Assembly: GCF_039523415.1 (NCBI RefSeq)
Contig: NZ_BAAAFG010000016.1
Coordinates: forward strand, 248,001-312,000
DNA from: Gangjinia marincola
Lineage (GTDB): Bacteria; Bacteroidota; Bacteroidia; Flavobacteriales; Flavobacteriaceae
Direction: 5' to 3'
DNA: 64,000 bases
Shown: in pieces, positions 45,498 through 54,537 of the stretch
Position numbering within the stretch: the stretch's first letter is position 1
How the letters are laid out: the number at the start of each line of letters is the position of its first letter
Notes under the pieces: generated by a model
Told to the model about the DNA's origin: nothing
Seen by the model: only the letters and a program-made list of their open reading frames with translations
Databases searched by the model: none
Position numbers and translations under genes: made by a program

Positions 45498-46601
45498 ATG
45501 AAAAGGATCAACTCGTATTTGCTCATTTTTTTGGGCATCGGTATATTATTTTCTAACTCAAACCGGGTATTTGCTCAAAAACAATATCCTGTCATATTTA
45601 AGGAACAGCATCGTATCCTTAAAAAATTAAAACGCAAGGAAAAATTAGTAGGACTGGCATTACAAATTAGTATTGCAGATTCGCTGGTTTATCAGGATTA
45701 TTTAGGATATGCAAATAAAGCTGAAAAACAAAAAGTAGATTCTACTACCGTGTTTAGATTGGCTAGCATTTCTAAGGCCATTACAGCTGCAACTCTTGCT
45801 GTATTAGTTAATGAGGGGATCATGGAGCTTGACAAATCAGTGCATGAATATATCCCCTACTTTCCTAAAAAAAATTATCCTATTTTAATTAGACAATTAG
45901 CTTTTCATACAGGTGGCATTCGATCATACCGAGGAAATGAATTTATGCTCAATGAATCCCGCTCCATAAGGGAAGGAATTAATTTGTTTATAAACGATTC
46001 ATTGGAATATCAACCCGGCACAAAGTTCCTTTACAGTACATTTGGTTTTAACTTGATATCACTGGCGATACAGGAAGAGACCAAAACTCCGTTTGAGGAA
46101 ATCGTTCAACAAAAACTTATAAAACCTTTAGCGCTAGAACATGTTTACCATAATATAAGTGATATTCCTAACGCAAACCTTACTTCTTTTTATCAAAAAA
46201 CAAAATCCAAAAAAGTTCGTGAGGCTAAACCCGTTGAAAACTTTTACAAGCTGGGTGGTGGTGGTTTCTACGCTAACGTAAGTGACATACTTTCTTTTGG
46301 CAACTCCTGGCGAAATAATAGTATTGTTCTAAACCCAATTAAAAAGCAATTTGTTTCAAAACAACGAATTGATGATAAAGCTATTTCTTACGGACTTGGA
46401 TGGGAGATTGGTACAGATCAGTTCAATAGACCATACTATGGTCACAGCGGCGGTGGTGTAGGTGCCTCTACATATTTACTAATATACCCTAATGAGGAAC
46501 TTGTCATTTCTTTTCTAGCGAATACGAATTGTAATTCTCTTATTACACGAGAATACCTGGCCCTTATTGTTCAATCCATTGTGTCAAATCGTGATATTTA
46601 A
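45498..46601 (+). CDS. Serine hydrolase, beta-lactamase / esterase family (class C-like fold)
   Basis: This 367-residue exported protein (signal to about RVFAQ) has the class C motif SxxK (Ser90-Ile-Ser-Lys93, with Ser90 as nucleophile) and the HSG triad near the C-terminus (YGHSGGGVGAS). The middle motif reads YST (179-181) rather than the usual YxN. It is therefore better called a serine hydrolase or D-peptidase/esterase than a true antibiotic beta-lactamase. Its stop overlaps the start of the next gene (TAATG). Confidence 0.82.
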   Translation: MKRINSYLLIFLGIGILFSNSNRVFAQKQYPVIFKEQHRILKKLKRKEKLVGLALQISIADSLVYQDYLGYANKAEKQKVDSTTVFRLASISKAITAATLAVLVNEGIMELDKSVHEYIPYFPKKNYPILIRQLAFHTGGIRSYRGNEFMLNESRSIREGINLFINDSLEYQPGTKFLYSTFGFNLISLAIQEETKTPFEEIVQQKLIKPLALEHVYHNISDIPNANLTSFYQKTKSKKVREAKPVENFYKLGGGGFYANVSDILSFGNSWRNNSIVLNPIKKQFVSKQRIDDKAISYGLGWEIGTDQFNRPYYGHSGGGVGASTYLLIYPNEELVISFLANTNCNSLITREYLALIVQSIVSNRDI

Positions 46602-47695
46602 TGCAACCTAAACGTCTAATCTTTATTGATCTCACCAGAGCATTCGCGATCTTGATGATGTTGCAAGGACATTTTGTTGATACGCTAATGTCCACTGCCT
46701 ATAGGGACGAGACCAACGGGATATTTTTGATTTGGAAATACATACGAGGTATTACGGCACCTACCTTTTTTACCATTTCTGGAGTGGTGTTTATGTATCT
46801 GTTATTACGTGCAAAAGAAAATAAAACTTTATCCAAGCGATTTAAAAAAGGTATTCAGCGTGGATTTCTACTTATCCTGCTGGGATATTTACTTAAGGTT
46901 CAGTTATTTTCATGGATATGGGGAGATATAAATCTTGATTTATTCTTAAAGGTTGATGTCCTGCACTGTATAGGATTATCGATTTTATGTTTACTTTTTT
47001 TATTTTGGTGCTTCAATAGAGTACCTTATTTATTTTCGGGATTGTTGCTGTTCTTAGGAACGGTACTATTTTTATATGAACCGGCATATAGAAATTTAGA
47101 TATTCCCAGTTATATTCCGCTAGCTATTGCAAATTACGTTACAAAAGCACAGGGTTCTGTTTTTACTATTATTCCGTGGATTGGTTATGTCTTTTACGGT
47201 GCGTTAATAGGGCTTCTGTTTTACTATTTTAATACAAAAAAATATTTGAAGGTTGTAGCTCTTAGCCTTTTTGGAGTTTTGGGCGCCACTCTGTTATGGT
47301 ACTCTTCAGCTATATTGATGAAATTACATTACGCTACGGGTGTTCAAATTTTTAGCGATTCTGCCAATTTTAACTACCTCTTTACACGACTGGGTAATGT
47401 CTTATTGATTATGGCCATTTTATATGTAGCAGAAAATTATCTCAATAAACCATGGATCACTTCTATTGGTCAAAAAACCCTTTCCATCTATATGATCCAT
47501 TATATCGTATTATACGGCGGAATATTTCAAATAGGATTGTCTAATTACTTTTCGAAAGAACTTACAGGAACTCAAGCCATTTTTGGAGCTATTTTATTTT
47601 TATTTTTTATTACCGTGATCGCGTTAAATAGGGTGAGAACAAACGAATGGATTTATAAAGGTGCCCGAAAAATCTTAAACTATTCAAAAGACTAG
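46601..47695 (+). CDS. DUF1624 / heparan-alpha-glucosaminide N-acetyltransferase-type membrane protein
   Basis: This 364-residue protein has about ten membrane helices and the family start RLIFIDLTRAFAILMMLQGHFVDT, which holds the catalytic-type His in the first helix, and FFTISGVVFMYLLLRAK. Proteins of this type move acyl groups across the membrane onto sugars or lipids. The substrate is unknown. It is translationally coupled with the serine hydrolase before it, which suggests a joint role in envelope modification. Confidence 0.78.
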   Translation: MQPKRLIFIDLTRAFAILMMLQGHFVDTLMSTAYRDETNGIFLIWKYIRGITAPTFFTISGVVFMYLLLRAKENKTLSKRFKKGIQRGFLLILLGYLLKVQLFSWIWGDINLDLFLKVDVLHCIGLSILCLLFLFWCFNRVPYLFSGLLLFLGTVLFLYEPAYRNLDIPSYIPLAIANYVTKAQGSVFTIIPWIGYVFYGALIGLLFYYFNTKKYLKVVALSLFGVLGATLLWYSSAILMKLHYATGVQIFSDSANFNYLFTRLGNVLLIMAILYVAENYLNKPWITSIGQKTLSIYMIHYIVLYGGIFQIGLSNYFSKELTGTQAIFGAILFLFFITVIALNRVRTNEWIYKGARKILNYSKD

Positions 47696-48279
47696 GCGAT
47701 CATAGGTTCCTCGTCAACTGACCAGCTGTACACTAGCGAAGCGTCGCCGGTAAAATCTTTTATTCGGTCAATTTCAGTTTGGTCTTCAAACTCTGGTCCA
47801 AAACGTTCGAACGCACTTAAAAACCCAAAGTCACGGTCTGGCAGTTCACTTAAAATTTGACCGATGAGCGGCACTGCTTTTTTGGCAATCACCAACCAGG
47901 GAACACTGGCTGTTCCAACAATATCAGTGACAATATCAAAGGCCTGTTTTCCCATTCCATTTTGAATATCTTTAAGCACTTCCCCTAAGTTTCGGGAAGA
48001 TCTGCGGGTATGCCGCAAATGAATATGTACATTCAATTCTCTGTTTCTTGGGATTTCTTGACTTAACACAAATAATCCCTCTGACCCCACTTCATCAGTA
48101 TCAAACATAAACGAATTATCGTGTCGTTTACTTAGTTTAAAAGGCTCAGAAGGCAATGCAGTAACAATCATCTTGTTTTTATCATCTGGATGGCTGGCTG
48201 CAATTACAAAATATAATTTCCATCGTTTTTTGGGGCGGTGGATCATTACTTCATCTATTTCTAAGCGTACGCGGGTCAT
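47692..48279 (-). CDS. Conserved hypothetical protein
   Basis: This 195-residue protein has no signal peptide or clear membrane helix. The N-terminal ~110 residues look beta-rich (VRLEIDEVMIHR, KLYFVIAAS, ELNVHIHLRHTRRSS). The middle (about 125-150) has a hydrophobic stretch VPWLVIAKKAVPLIGQIL that could be amphipathic or buried, and the C-terminus is acidic. It is read as a real gene by its length and codon pattern. I do not recognise it. It overlaps the DUF1624 gene by 4 nt at the 3' end (convergent). Confidence 0.65.
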   Translation of the reverse strand: MTRVRLEIDEVMIHRPKKRWKLYFVIAASHPDDKNKMIVTALPSEPFKLSKRHDNSFMFDTDEVGSEGLFVLSQEIPRNRELNVHIHLRHTRRSSRNLGEVLKDIQNGMGKQAFDIVTDIVGTASVPWLVIAKKAVPLIGQILSELPDRDFGFLSAFERFGPEFEDQTEIDRIKDFTGDASLVYSWSVDEEPMIA

Positions 48280-48385
48280 GGCTTTTACGTTAAGAGTTAT
48301 TAGGTTATGTGTTATAAAATCGATTTACTAAAAATGCAGTAGTGCAGCTTTAAAAGATTTTTTCACTTCATTCAGAATAGTTTTG

Positions 48386-48844
48386 TCATTCAACTAATTC
48401 ATTCGCCTTTAATTCCTCCATGCTTACATAGTCCAGCGCCTTAGCATTGGTGCGTTCTAATATAACCGGCGGAGCTTTATCTGCCTTGAGTGCCTCTCTC
48501 CATCGCAGTGCGCATAAGCACCATTTGTCGCCGGGTTTCAATCCGGGAAAATTATAGGCAGGGATTGGCGTAGAGAGATCATTCCCTTTTGATTTGGTAA
48601 AACGTAAAAACTCTTCGGTCATTTGTGCACACACTACATGAGTTCCTTGATCTTCAGATCCTGTTTTACAGCTTCCGTCTCTGTAAAATCCCGTCATGGG
48701 GTCTATGCAGCAAGTTTTTAGTTCGCTTCCCAATACATTTTGGGGGTTCTCTTCGGCCTTATGTTTCATAGCTATCATACTCATTAAAAAAGCACTCATG
48801 CCTAGCGCCACCATCATGTACAATACTCTAAGAGGTGATTTCAT
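48386..48844 (-). CDS. DUF2237 protein with N-terminal membrane anchor
   Basis: This 152-residue protein has a membrane helix (about 6-25) and then a full DUF2237 domain: NVLGSELKTCCIDPMTGFYRDGSC, HVVCAQMTEEFLRFT, GNDLSTP, FPGLKPGDKWCLCALRW and the C-terminal ALDYVSMEELKAN. The conserved Cys residues (CC, C, C, CLC) suggest metal or disulfide chemistry, but the family is uncharacterised. Most DUF2237 proteins are soluble, so the anchor is noteworthy. Confidence 0.85.
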   Translation of the reverse strand: MKSPLRVLYMMVALGMSAFLMSMIAMKHKAEENPQNVLGSELKTCCIDPMTGFYRDGSCKTGSEDQGTHVVCAQMTEEFLRFTKSKGNDLSTPIPAYNFPGLKPGDKWCLCALRWREALKADKAPPVILERTNAKALDYVSMEELKANELVE

Positions 48845-48901
48845 GCTTTATTTTCTATTAAAGATACTGAAGAATGAATCTGGCAGGTGGTAATAAAATG
48901 C

Positions 48902-48909
48902 TAATTTTG
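48902..48909 (+). promoter_or_regulatory. Bacteroidota -7 box (TAATTTTG)
   Basis: Matches TAnnTTTG, 16 nt upstream of the DUF2905 start. Confidence 0.45.
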
Positions 48910-48925
48910 AAGAAAGGTAAAGGCT

Positions 48926-49153
48926 ATGTTTTCTTCTTCTACCGGAAAAACTTTAATAGGAATTGGACTTTTAGTTGTGCTCATTGGATTGATCAGCTTA
49001 GTCGCAGAGCGTTTTGGTTTGAGTTTGTTTAAACTCCCCGGTGATATTATCATAAAACGTGAAAGCGGAAGCATTTACTTCCTCATTGTTTCCTGTGTAG
49101 TACTTAGTGTGCTCATTTCAAAGATTCTTTATTTGCTCAACTACCTGAAATAA
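48926..49153 (+). CDS. DUF2905 small membrane protein
   Basis: This 75-residue protein has two membrane helices (about 7-26 and 48-72) and the DUF2905 signature G-KTLIGIG and FKLPGDIIIKRESGSIYFLI. The function is unknown across bacteria. It stands alone, divergent from DUF2237 and convergent with the MscS gene. Confidence 0.88.
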   Translation: MFSSSTGKTLIGIGLLVVLIGLISLVAERFGLSLFKLPGDIIIKRESGSIYFLIVSCVVLSVLISKILYLLNYLK

Positions 49154-49154
49154 C

Positions 49155-49176
49155 AAATCCCACCTAAGCGGGATTT
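49155..49176. terminator. Hairpin between DUF2905 and the MscS gene
   Basis: AAATCCC pairs with GGGATTT around an 8-nt loop, between two converging genes. The T run is weak on the plus strand. Confidence 0.5.
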
Positions 49177-49198
49177 ATACTTTTGATAAGCTTAGGAA

Positions 49199-50014
49199 TT
49201 ACTCCTGCTTATGGATCTCCACCTGATGGGGATAAGGAATCTCAATGCCTTTTGCATCAAAGGTCTTCTTCACCTGTTCTGTAAGGTCAAAGTTTAAGGG
49301 CCAGTAATTGTCTCTAAAGGTCCACATCCTCACCCCAAAGTTTACAGAGCTTGATGCTAATTCTTTGACCAAAATCTGCGGAGCCGGATCAGCGAGAATA
49401 CGTTCATCTGCCTGAATAATATCTTGTAACGTGGCTCTAACCTCATCAATTTTTTCACCGTAACCCACTCCAACGACTAATTCTAGTCGCAGGTTTTCTT
49501 CAGCAGAATAGTTGATGATATTGCCATTAGCCAGTTGACCATTGGGTACTATCGCCAGTCTATTCTCAAACGTATTTAGCTTGGTGGTAAAAATTTCGAT
49601 TTCCTTTACTGTTCCCTTTACACCTTGAGCTTCAATGAAATCTCCGATCTTATACGGTTTAAATACCATGATCAAGACTCCGCCGGCAAAATTAGACAGT
49701 GAACCTTGTAAGGCTAATCCAATGGCTAAACCGGCAGCAGCGATAACGGCAGCTAAGCTGGTTGTTTCAATTCCTAAGGTAGAAACTACCGTAACAATTA
49801 GAAATATCTTTAGTGCCCAAGAAGCCAGATTATGTAGGAATTTTCTTAGCGATAGGTCATATTCTCGCTTTTCCATGACCCGATCAATCACCCTAAGTAC
49901 TTTCTTGATCAAATACCAACCAATGATGAGTATAACCAAAGCTGCCAATACTTTAGGAGTATAATAAGCAATTAGTTTAATTCCCTCGTCTATCCACAAC
50001 TGTGCATTATCCAT
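49199..50014 (-). CDS. Small-conductance mechanosensitive channel (MscS-like)
   Basis: This 271-residue protein has three membrane helices and the MscS pore helix text (GLAIGLALQGSLSNFAGGVLIMVFKPYKIGDFIE), followed by the beta domain (GTVKEIEIFTT, IVPNGQLANGNIINYS). The length fits the short MscS form. It opens under membrane tension to release solutes at osmotic downshock. It lies 17 nt after the SulP gene on the same strand. Confidence 0.92.
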   Translation of the reverse strand: MDNAQLWIDEGIKLIAYYTPKVLAALVILIIGWYLIKKVLRVIDRVMEKREYDLSLRKFLHNLASWALKIFLIVTVVSTLGIETTSLAAVIAAAGLAIGLALQGSLSNFAGGVLIMVFKPYKIGDFIEAQGVKGTVKEIEIFTTKLNTFENRLAIVPNGQLANGNIINYSAEENLRLELVVGVGYGEKIDEVRATLQDIIQADERILADPAPQILVKELASSSVNFGVRMWTFRDNYWPLNFDLTEQVKKTFDAKGIEIPYPHQVEIHKQE

Positions 50015-50031
50015 GTCTTGTCAATTTTTAA

Positions 50032-51648
50032 TTATACGGTTTGATCTACAGTATCGGTCACTACATAATAGCGCGGGTCATCAATAGAGGTTTCTATCAC
50101 CTGCTCAAATCCCGGATTAGCTTTTAACAGCAATTCTTTACACTCTGGACTGAGATGCGTAAGCTTTACTTTCTTTCCTAAATCAAGATACTTATTTGCT
50201 ATCCCACGTAGCGCTTCAATTCCTGAATGGTCGCTCACCTTAGACTCAATAAAGTCTATTTCAACGTGATCAGGGTCTGTTTTAGGATCAAATTTATTAT
50301 TAAAAGCTTGTACAGAACCAAAAAATAGTGGCCCCCATATTTCATACACTTTGGTACCATCTGGTTTTACGTGTTTTCTAGCTCTAATTCGGGTGGCATT
50401 TTCCCAGGCAAAAACCAATGCAGACATAATCACTCCCGCAATAACAGCAATCGCTAAATCTTGCCAAACCGTAATCGCAGAAACTGCGATCAACACAAAC
50501 GCATCAGATAGCGGTATTTTATGAAGTATTCTAAAACTACTCCAGGCAAAGGTGCCAATAACCACCATAAACATTACGCCTACCAGCGCGGCTATAGGGA
50601 TTTGTTCTATAAGCGGTGCTCCAAACAATACAAAGCAAAGCAAGGAAACTGCCGCCACAGCTCCGGAAAGTCGACCACGACCTCCTGCATTTACATTGAT
50701 AATGGATTGACCGATCATGGCACAACCACCCATCCCACCGAAAAGACCGTTAAGCATATTGGCGCTACCTTGCGCAATACACTCCCTATTACCGCTACCC
50801 CGGGTTTCTGTCATTTCGTCAATAAGATTTAAGGTCATTAAAGACTCAATTAAACCCACTGCTGCCAATAAAAATGCTGTTGAAATGATCAGATCCCAAT
50901 GCCCGTTGAGGGTATCAAACAGCGTAAAGATTTGTGCCTGAAAGCTAGGTAAATAACCTTGAAGCCCTTCCCCTCCTCCATCTCGGATAAAAGATCCTAC
51001 CGTACTTACATCTAAATCTCCAAAAATGGTGATACACGCAACGACAATTATAGCTGTTAATGCTGCCGGAATCTTCTTAGTAAGTTTTGGTAATAAAAAC
51101 ATGATCGCCATGGTGAGCAATACTAAGCCCAGCATAATGTATAACGCAGAACCTGAAAGCCATTGCGTCTCGCCATTTATTGTTTTCTTAAAAAGACCAA
51201 GTTGAGATAAAAAGATCACGATGGCTAAACCGTTCACAAATCCCATCATCACAGGATGTGGTATAAGCCGTACAAACTTTCCTAATTTGAGTACTCCCGC
51301 AGAAATTTGAATCACACCTACAAATAGCAGGGTGATAAATAACCATTGTAAACCAAGATTTTCTATAGGCGTTGCTAAGGCAAGACCGGCTTCATTACCT
51401 TTTTGGATCATATGCACCATTACTACCGCCATAGCACCGGTCGCTCCAGATATCATCCCGGGTCGACCTCCAAATAAGGCTGTCACGATCCCCATCATAA
51501 AAGCACCATAAAGACCTACTAATGGATCAATCCCCGCAACAAAGGCAAACGCCACAGCCTCTGGCACTAAAGCCAGAGCCACAGTCAATCCGGATAGGAT
51601 ATCGTCTTTAGGATTAAAGGTAAAATTTCTAAATATGCGTTCGATCAT
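50032..51648 (-). CDS. SulP-family inorganic anion transporter
   Basis: This 538-residue protein has the SulP core (ILSGLTVALALVPEAVAFAFVAG, GLYGAFMMG, ISGATGAMAVV) with about 12-14 helices and a C-terminal STAS domain (VEIDFIESKVSDHSG). The substrate may be sulfate, bicarbonate or another anion; it cannot be told from sequence. The frame continues to 51771, but a TATCTTTG -7 box at 51672-51679 and the homologous start MIERIFRNFTFNP favour 51648. A pair with MscS suggests osmotic/ion homeostasis. Confidence 0.92.
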   Translation of the reverse strand: MIERIFRNFTFNPKDDILSGLTVALALVPEAVAFAFVAGIDPLVGLYGAFMMGIVTALFGGRPGMISGATGAMAVVMVHMIQKGNEAGLALATPIENLGLQWLFITLLFVGVIQISAGVLKLGKFVRLIPHPVMMGFVNGLAIVIFLSQLGLFKKTINGETQWLSGSALYIMLGLVLLTMAIMFLLPKLTKKIPAALTAIIVVACITIFGDLDVSTVGSFIRDGGGEGLQGYLPSFQAQIFTLFDTLNGHWDLIISTAFLLAAVGLIESLMTLNLIDEMTETRGSGNRECIAQGSANMLNGLFGGMGGCAMIGQSIINVNAGGRGRLSGAVAAVSLLCFVLFGAPLIEQIPIAALVGVMFMVVIGTFAWSSFRILHKIPLSDAFVLIAVSAITVWQDLAIAVIAGVIMSALVFAWENATRIRARKHVKPDGTKVYEIWGPLFFGSVQAFNNKFDPKTDPDHVEIDFIESKVSDHSGIEALRGIANKYLDLGKKVKLTHLSPECKELLLKANPGFEQVIETSIDDPRYYVVTDTVDQTV

Positions 51649-51671
51649 GAGAGCCTTCCTTAAAAAGTGCG

Positions 51672-51679
51672 CAAAGATA
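51672..51679 (-). promoter_or_regulatory. Bacteroidota -7 box for the SulP gene (TATCTTTG)
   Basis: Matches TAnnTTTG on the minus strand, 23 nt upstream of the chosen ATG; helps to reject the longer frame. Confidence 0.55.
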
Positions 51680-51804
51680 AGGTAATCAACCGATTTAGAT
51701 TGATTAAGCCCTAATCCTTTTTTCATTAACATTACTTTAACACTAAAACGAAAACCACTGCTTAAAAGCACGCGTAAGTATGAGCGAACAATAAATTAAT
51801 AATA

Positions 51805-52500
51805 ATGAAAAAAACAAACCTCTTTTTAATCGCGGCTTTCCTGTTAGGAACTGCTGCCTTTATCGCCGCCGATCACTTGGATGCTCCAACAGTTGGCGGA
51901 ACAACAGCAGACATTACAGATTTCTTTGCATTTGAAGGAGCAGACTCAAATAACACTGTTTTTGTAGCTAATGTGCAAAGTACCCTGGCTCCAACAGGAG
52001 AAGATCCAGACTTTGATGAAAACGTCTTGGTAGAAATCAACATTGATAACAATGGAGATTTAGTAGAAGATTTAGTCATCCAAGCTATTCCAAGAAACGG
52101 AAAAATGTACTTCTTTGGACCTTACGCACCGGGCTCAACAGGCCTCAATAGCACTATCGACGCTAATACAACTTTACAAGGTGAAGTAATGATTAGTGGT
52201 AATGGGAATGCGACCGTAGAAACCATGAACGGACTTTCTTATTTCGCAGGTCTGCGAGAAGATCCTTTCTTTTTTGATTTTGGAACCTTTAACGCAGTCA
52301 TTGGCGGAGATGCCGATGCATCTGGACCAAATGGTGGCTTCAAGACAGAAGATAAAGCCGTAGATACATTTGATGGTACAAACGTTTTATCTATCGTGGT
52401 AGAAGTTCCTAATGCCTTATTAGGCGGAACATTTGCACATCCTGCCGGTACCGGAGTACAGGTATTTAATACGTGGGTAGAAGCTAAAAGAAAGCAGTAA
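51805..52500 (+). CDS. DUF4331 protein, N-terminal-half type
   Basis: This 231-residue exported protein (signal to about FIAA) begins its mature part with the DUF4331 signature DHLDAPTVGGTTADITDFFAFEG. It has the LVEINIDNNGD and YFAGLREDPFFFDFGTFN segments of the first half of DUF4331 proteins. It lacks the second-half motif, which instead is found in the next gene 23 nt downstream. The family is exported and uncharacterised. Confidence 0.82.
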   Translation: MKKTNLFLIAAFLLGTAAFIAADHLDAPTVGGTTADITDFFAFEGADSNNTVFVANVQSTLAPTGEDPDFDENVLVEINIDNNGDLVEDLVIQAIPRNGKMYFFGPYAPGSTGLNSTIDANTTLQGEVMISGNGNATVETMNGLSYFAGLREDPFFFDFGTFNAVIGGDADASGPNGGFKTEDKAVDTFDGTNVLSIVVEVPNALLGGTFAHPAGTGVQVFNTWVEAKRKQ

Positions 52501-52523
52501 AACTAATTTAAAAAACAAGAACA

Positions 52524-53141
52524 ATGAAAAATATATTATATACCTACGTGCTTATTGCAGCTGCTGCGCTCACCCTTACCAGTTGTGGTAATGATGATGA
52601 TGTAATGATGGAAGAGCCTATGGCAGAACTTGATTTTTCCGGAACCTTTTCGCAAGAAGATCAAATGGGAAGACCAGGAATCAACACCGTATTAAGCGGA
52701 ACAAGTGCAGACAAAGATTTATTTAACCTCACTATTCCATCTGAACAAACGGCAATTTTCCAACCTAAATTTTTGGATCGCGCTGTGGCATTGCATGCAG
52801 CCTTTGGAGTCGAGTATGAAACAAATATTTTAAATCTTGATGCTACAACCTTGACCACTATTTTGGCAACAGATGTGTTGCAAGTGGCTCCCGATGGACC
52901 AACCACATACTTTGGTGGACTTTCTCCTGAAACAATTTTGACCGGAAGGAAGTTAACCGATGACGTAATTGATGTCTCTCTTATCTTACTTTTTGGAGGT
53001 GAAACAGGAGATCGCTTTAACGGCCAAGACACTGATAATGACGGTGAGCCAAATTTACCCATTTTAGTTACCGATAATGTAAATGCATCTGGTGAAACAC
53101 CGCTTTCAAGCTTTCCATACCTAGAGAATCCGCACAACTAA
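52524..53141 (+). CDS. DUF4331 lipoprotein, C-terminal-half type
   Basis: This 205-residue lipoprotein (lipobox TLTSCGND, Cys21) carries the second-half pattern of DUF4331: QMGRPGINTVLSGTSADKDLFN, a Pro/Thr-rich middle, and TGRKLTDDVIDVSLILLFGG with a Gly-Asp-rich loop (NGQDTDNDGEPNLP) that looks Ca-binding. Together with the previous gene it appears to be one DUF4331 family split into two separately exported polypeptides. It precedes a TPR lipoprotein and a TonB-dependent receptor on the same strand. Confidence 0.8.
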   Translation: MKNILYTYVLIAAAALTLTSCGNDDDVMMEEPMAELDFSGTFSQEDQMGRPGINTVLSGTSADKDLFNLTIPSEQTAIFQPKFLDRAVALHAAFGVEYETNILNLDATTLTTILATDVLQVAPDGPTTYFGGLSPETILTGRKLTDDVIDVSLILLFGGETGDRFNGQDTDNDGEPNLPILVTDNVNASGETPLSSFPYLENPHN

Positions 53142-53255
53142 TAACGTGCATTCAAAATAGAACCAATAGTCCTGCTATGTGGTTAAGAAATGAGGGCATG
53201 ACAAAAGCCCCCCGTTGTGTCCTCTTTCTTTTATAAACAAACAAACACCAAACTC

Positions 53256-54536
53256 ATGAAAACGCTATATATCACAACCGTATTAAGTTTGATGCTCCTT
53301 AGCTGTGATCAACAAAGTATTACAGATGCATCAGACTATAATAGCTATCTCATCTCAACCAAAACAGATCAACTCGATGCTGTTTACAAAAAAAATGATT
53401 TTTGGAATTCCCGTATTACTACCGACAGTACACAAATCGTAGCACTAGCAGCAGCCGGTAATTCCTACACCAACTTATTCAATAGAACGGGTGACATTAA
53501 TGCCTTAAAAAAGGCAGAAAAAGCATTAAAAAAAGCGGCAGATAAGGCTGCCATTTCTAAAGATAGTTATTTGCTTGCCTTAGCCCAAAACTACATTACC
53601 CAACACCAATTTAAAAAGGCACATCAAACACTTTTAAATGCACAAGAAATTGGAGGTAAACGTAAAGCGACGGCTATGCTTTTATTCGACGTCTCCATGG
53701 AGTTGGGCTTGGTTGAAAAAGCAGAACAATACCTCGACCAAATTGAAAATTATGGTGATTTTGATTACCTCATACGATTAGCCAAATGGAGTGATCATCA
53801 AGGCAATCTAGCTGCAACCATTAGCTATATGGAACGAGCAAAGTTATATGCTGAAGCTTCAAAGAAACAAGACTTACTAATTTGGACATACACCAATCTT
53901 GGTGACTACTACAGCCATGATGGTCAACTTGATCGCGCCTATGATTACTTTTTAAGGACCTTAGCGCTGGATGATCAAAATACCTACGCAAAAAAGCGCA
54001 TTGCTTGGATTACCTATTCACACGAACATAACCCCAGTGAAGCCCAACGTATCCTGGCCTCAATCAAAAATCAAAGTCCTGATCTGTTGTTATTTCGTGC
54101 TGATCTAGCTGAGTCGTTAAGCGCTTCCGCGGAAGCCAAGCAACTGCGAAAAGAATTTGTTACTACTGTAGACAAACCTGAATACGGATCTATGTATGAT
54201 GCCTATTTAGCAAATCTGTATGCCGAAAATTTTAAAGATTATGACACTGCCTTGCATTATGCCGAAAAAGATGTAGCGGCACGACCTACAGCTGAAACGT
54301 ACGGACTCTTGGCTCATATTTATCACCTTAAAGGAGATACTAAAAAAGCCTTGAAGATTGCCGAAGCACACGTAAAAGACAAAACCGAAGAGCCACTCGC
54401 AGCATACTATTTAGCACAAATTTACATTGCCAGCGGGAATGTAGACCAGGCACAATCTTATAAAGATGATCTATTGGCAAGTAGTTTTGAATTAGGACCT
54501 GCCATGGCTAGAAATATTAAAAAATTATATCTATAA
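53256..54536 (+). CDS. TPR-repeat lipoprotein
   Basis: The ATG at 53256 gives a 426-residue lipoprotein (lipobox LMLLSCDQ); the frame's upstream ATG-less extension to 53217 would put residues before the signal. The rest is alpha-helical with tetratricopeptide-like repeats (Ala/Tyr/Leu spaced, for example ALKKAEKALKKAAD, AYDYFLRTLALDDQNTYA, AETYGLLAHIYHLKGDTKKAL). It probably scaffolds periplasmic proteins. It ends 1 nt before the receptor gene, so the two are co-expressed. Confidence 0.82.
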   Translation: MKTLYITTVLSLMLLSCDQQSITDASDYNSYLISTKTDQLDAVYKKNDFWNSRITTDSTQIVALAAAGNSYTNLFNRTGDINALKKAEKALKKAADKAAISKDSYLLALAQNYITQHQFKKAHQTLLNAQEIGGKRKATAMLLFDVSMELGLVEKAEQYLDQIENYGDFDYLIRLAKWSDHQGNLAATISYMERAKLYAEASKKQDLLIWTYTNLGDYYSHDGQLDRAYDYFLRTLALDDQNTYAKKRIAWITYSHEHNPSEAQRILASIKNQSPDLLLFRADLAESLSASAEAKQLRKEFVTTVDKPEYGSMYDAYLANLYAENFKDYDTALHYAEKDVAARPTAETYGLLAHIYHLKGDTKKALKIAEAHVKDKTEEPLAAYYLAQIYIASGNVDQAQSYKDDLLASSFELGPAMARNIKKLYL

Positions 54537-54537
54537 T

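Noticed and set aside
45498..46601. Antibiotic-resistance beta-lactamase
   Set aside because: SxxK is present, but the middle motif is YST and the overall pattern fits the broad serine hydrolase/esterase group, so resistance should not be inferred.
52661..53137. 158-residue ORF antisense to the second DUF4331 gene
   Set aside because: Entirely antisense to a convincing lipoprotein gene, with no motif, signal or plausible start region; a shadow frame.
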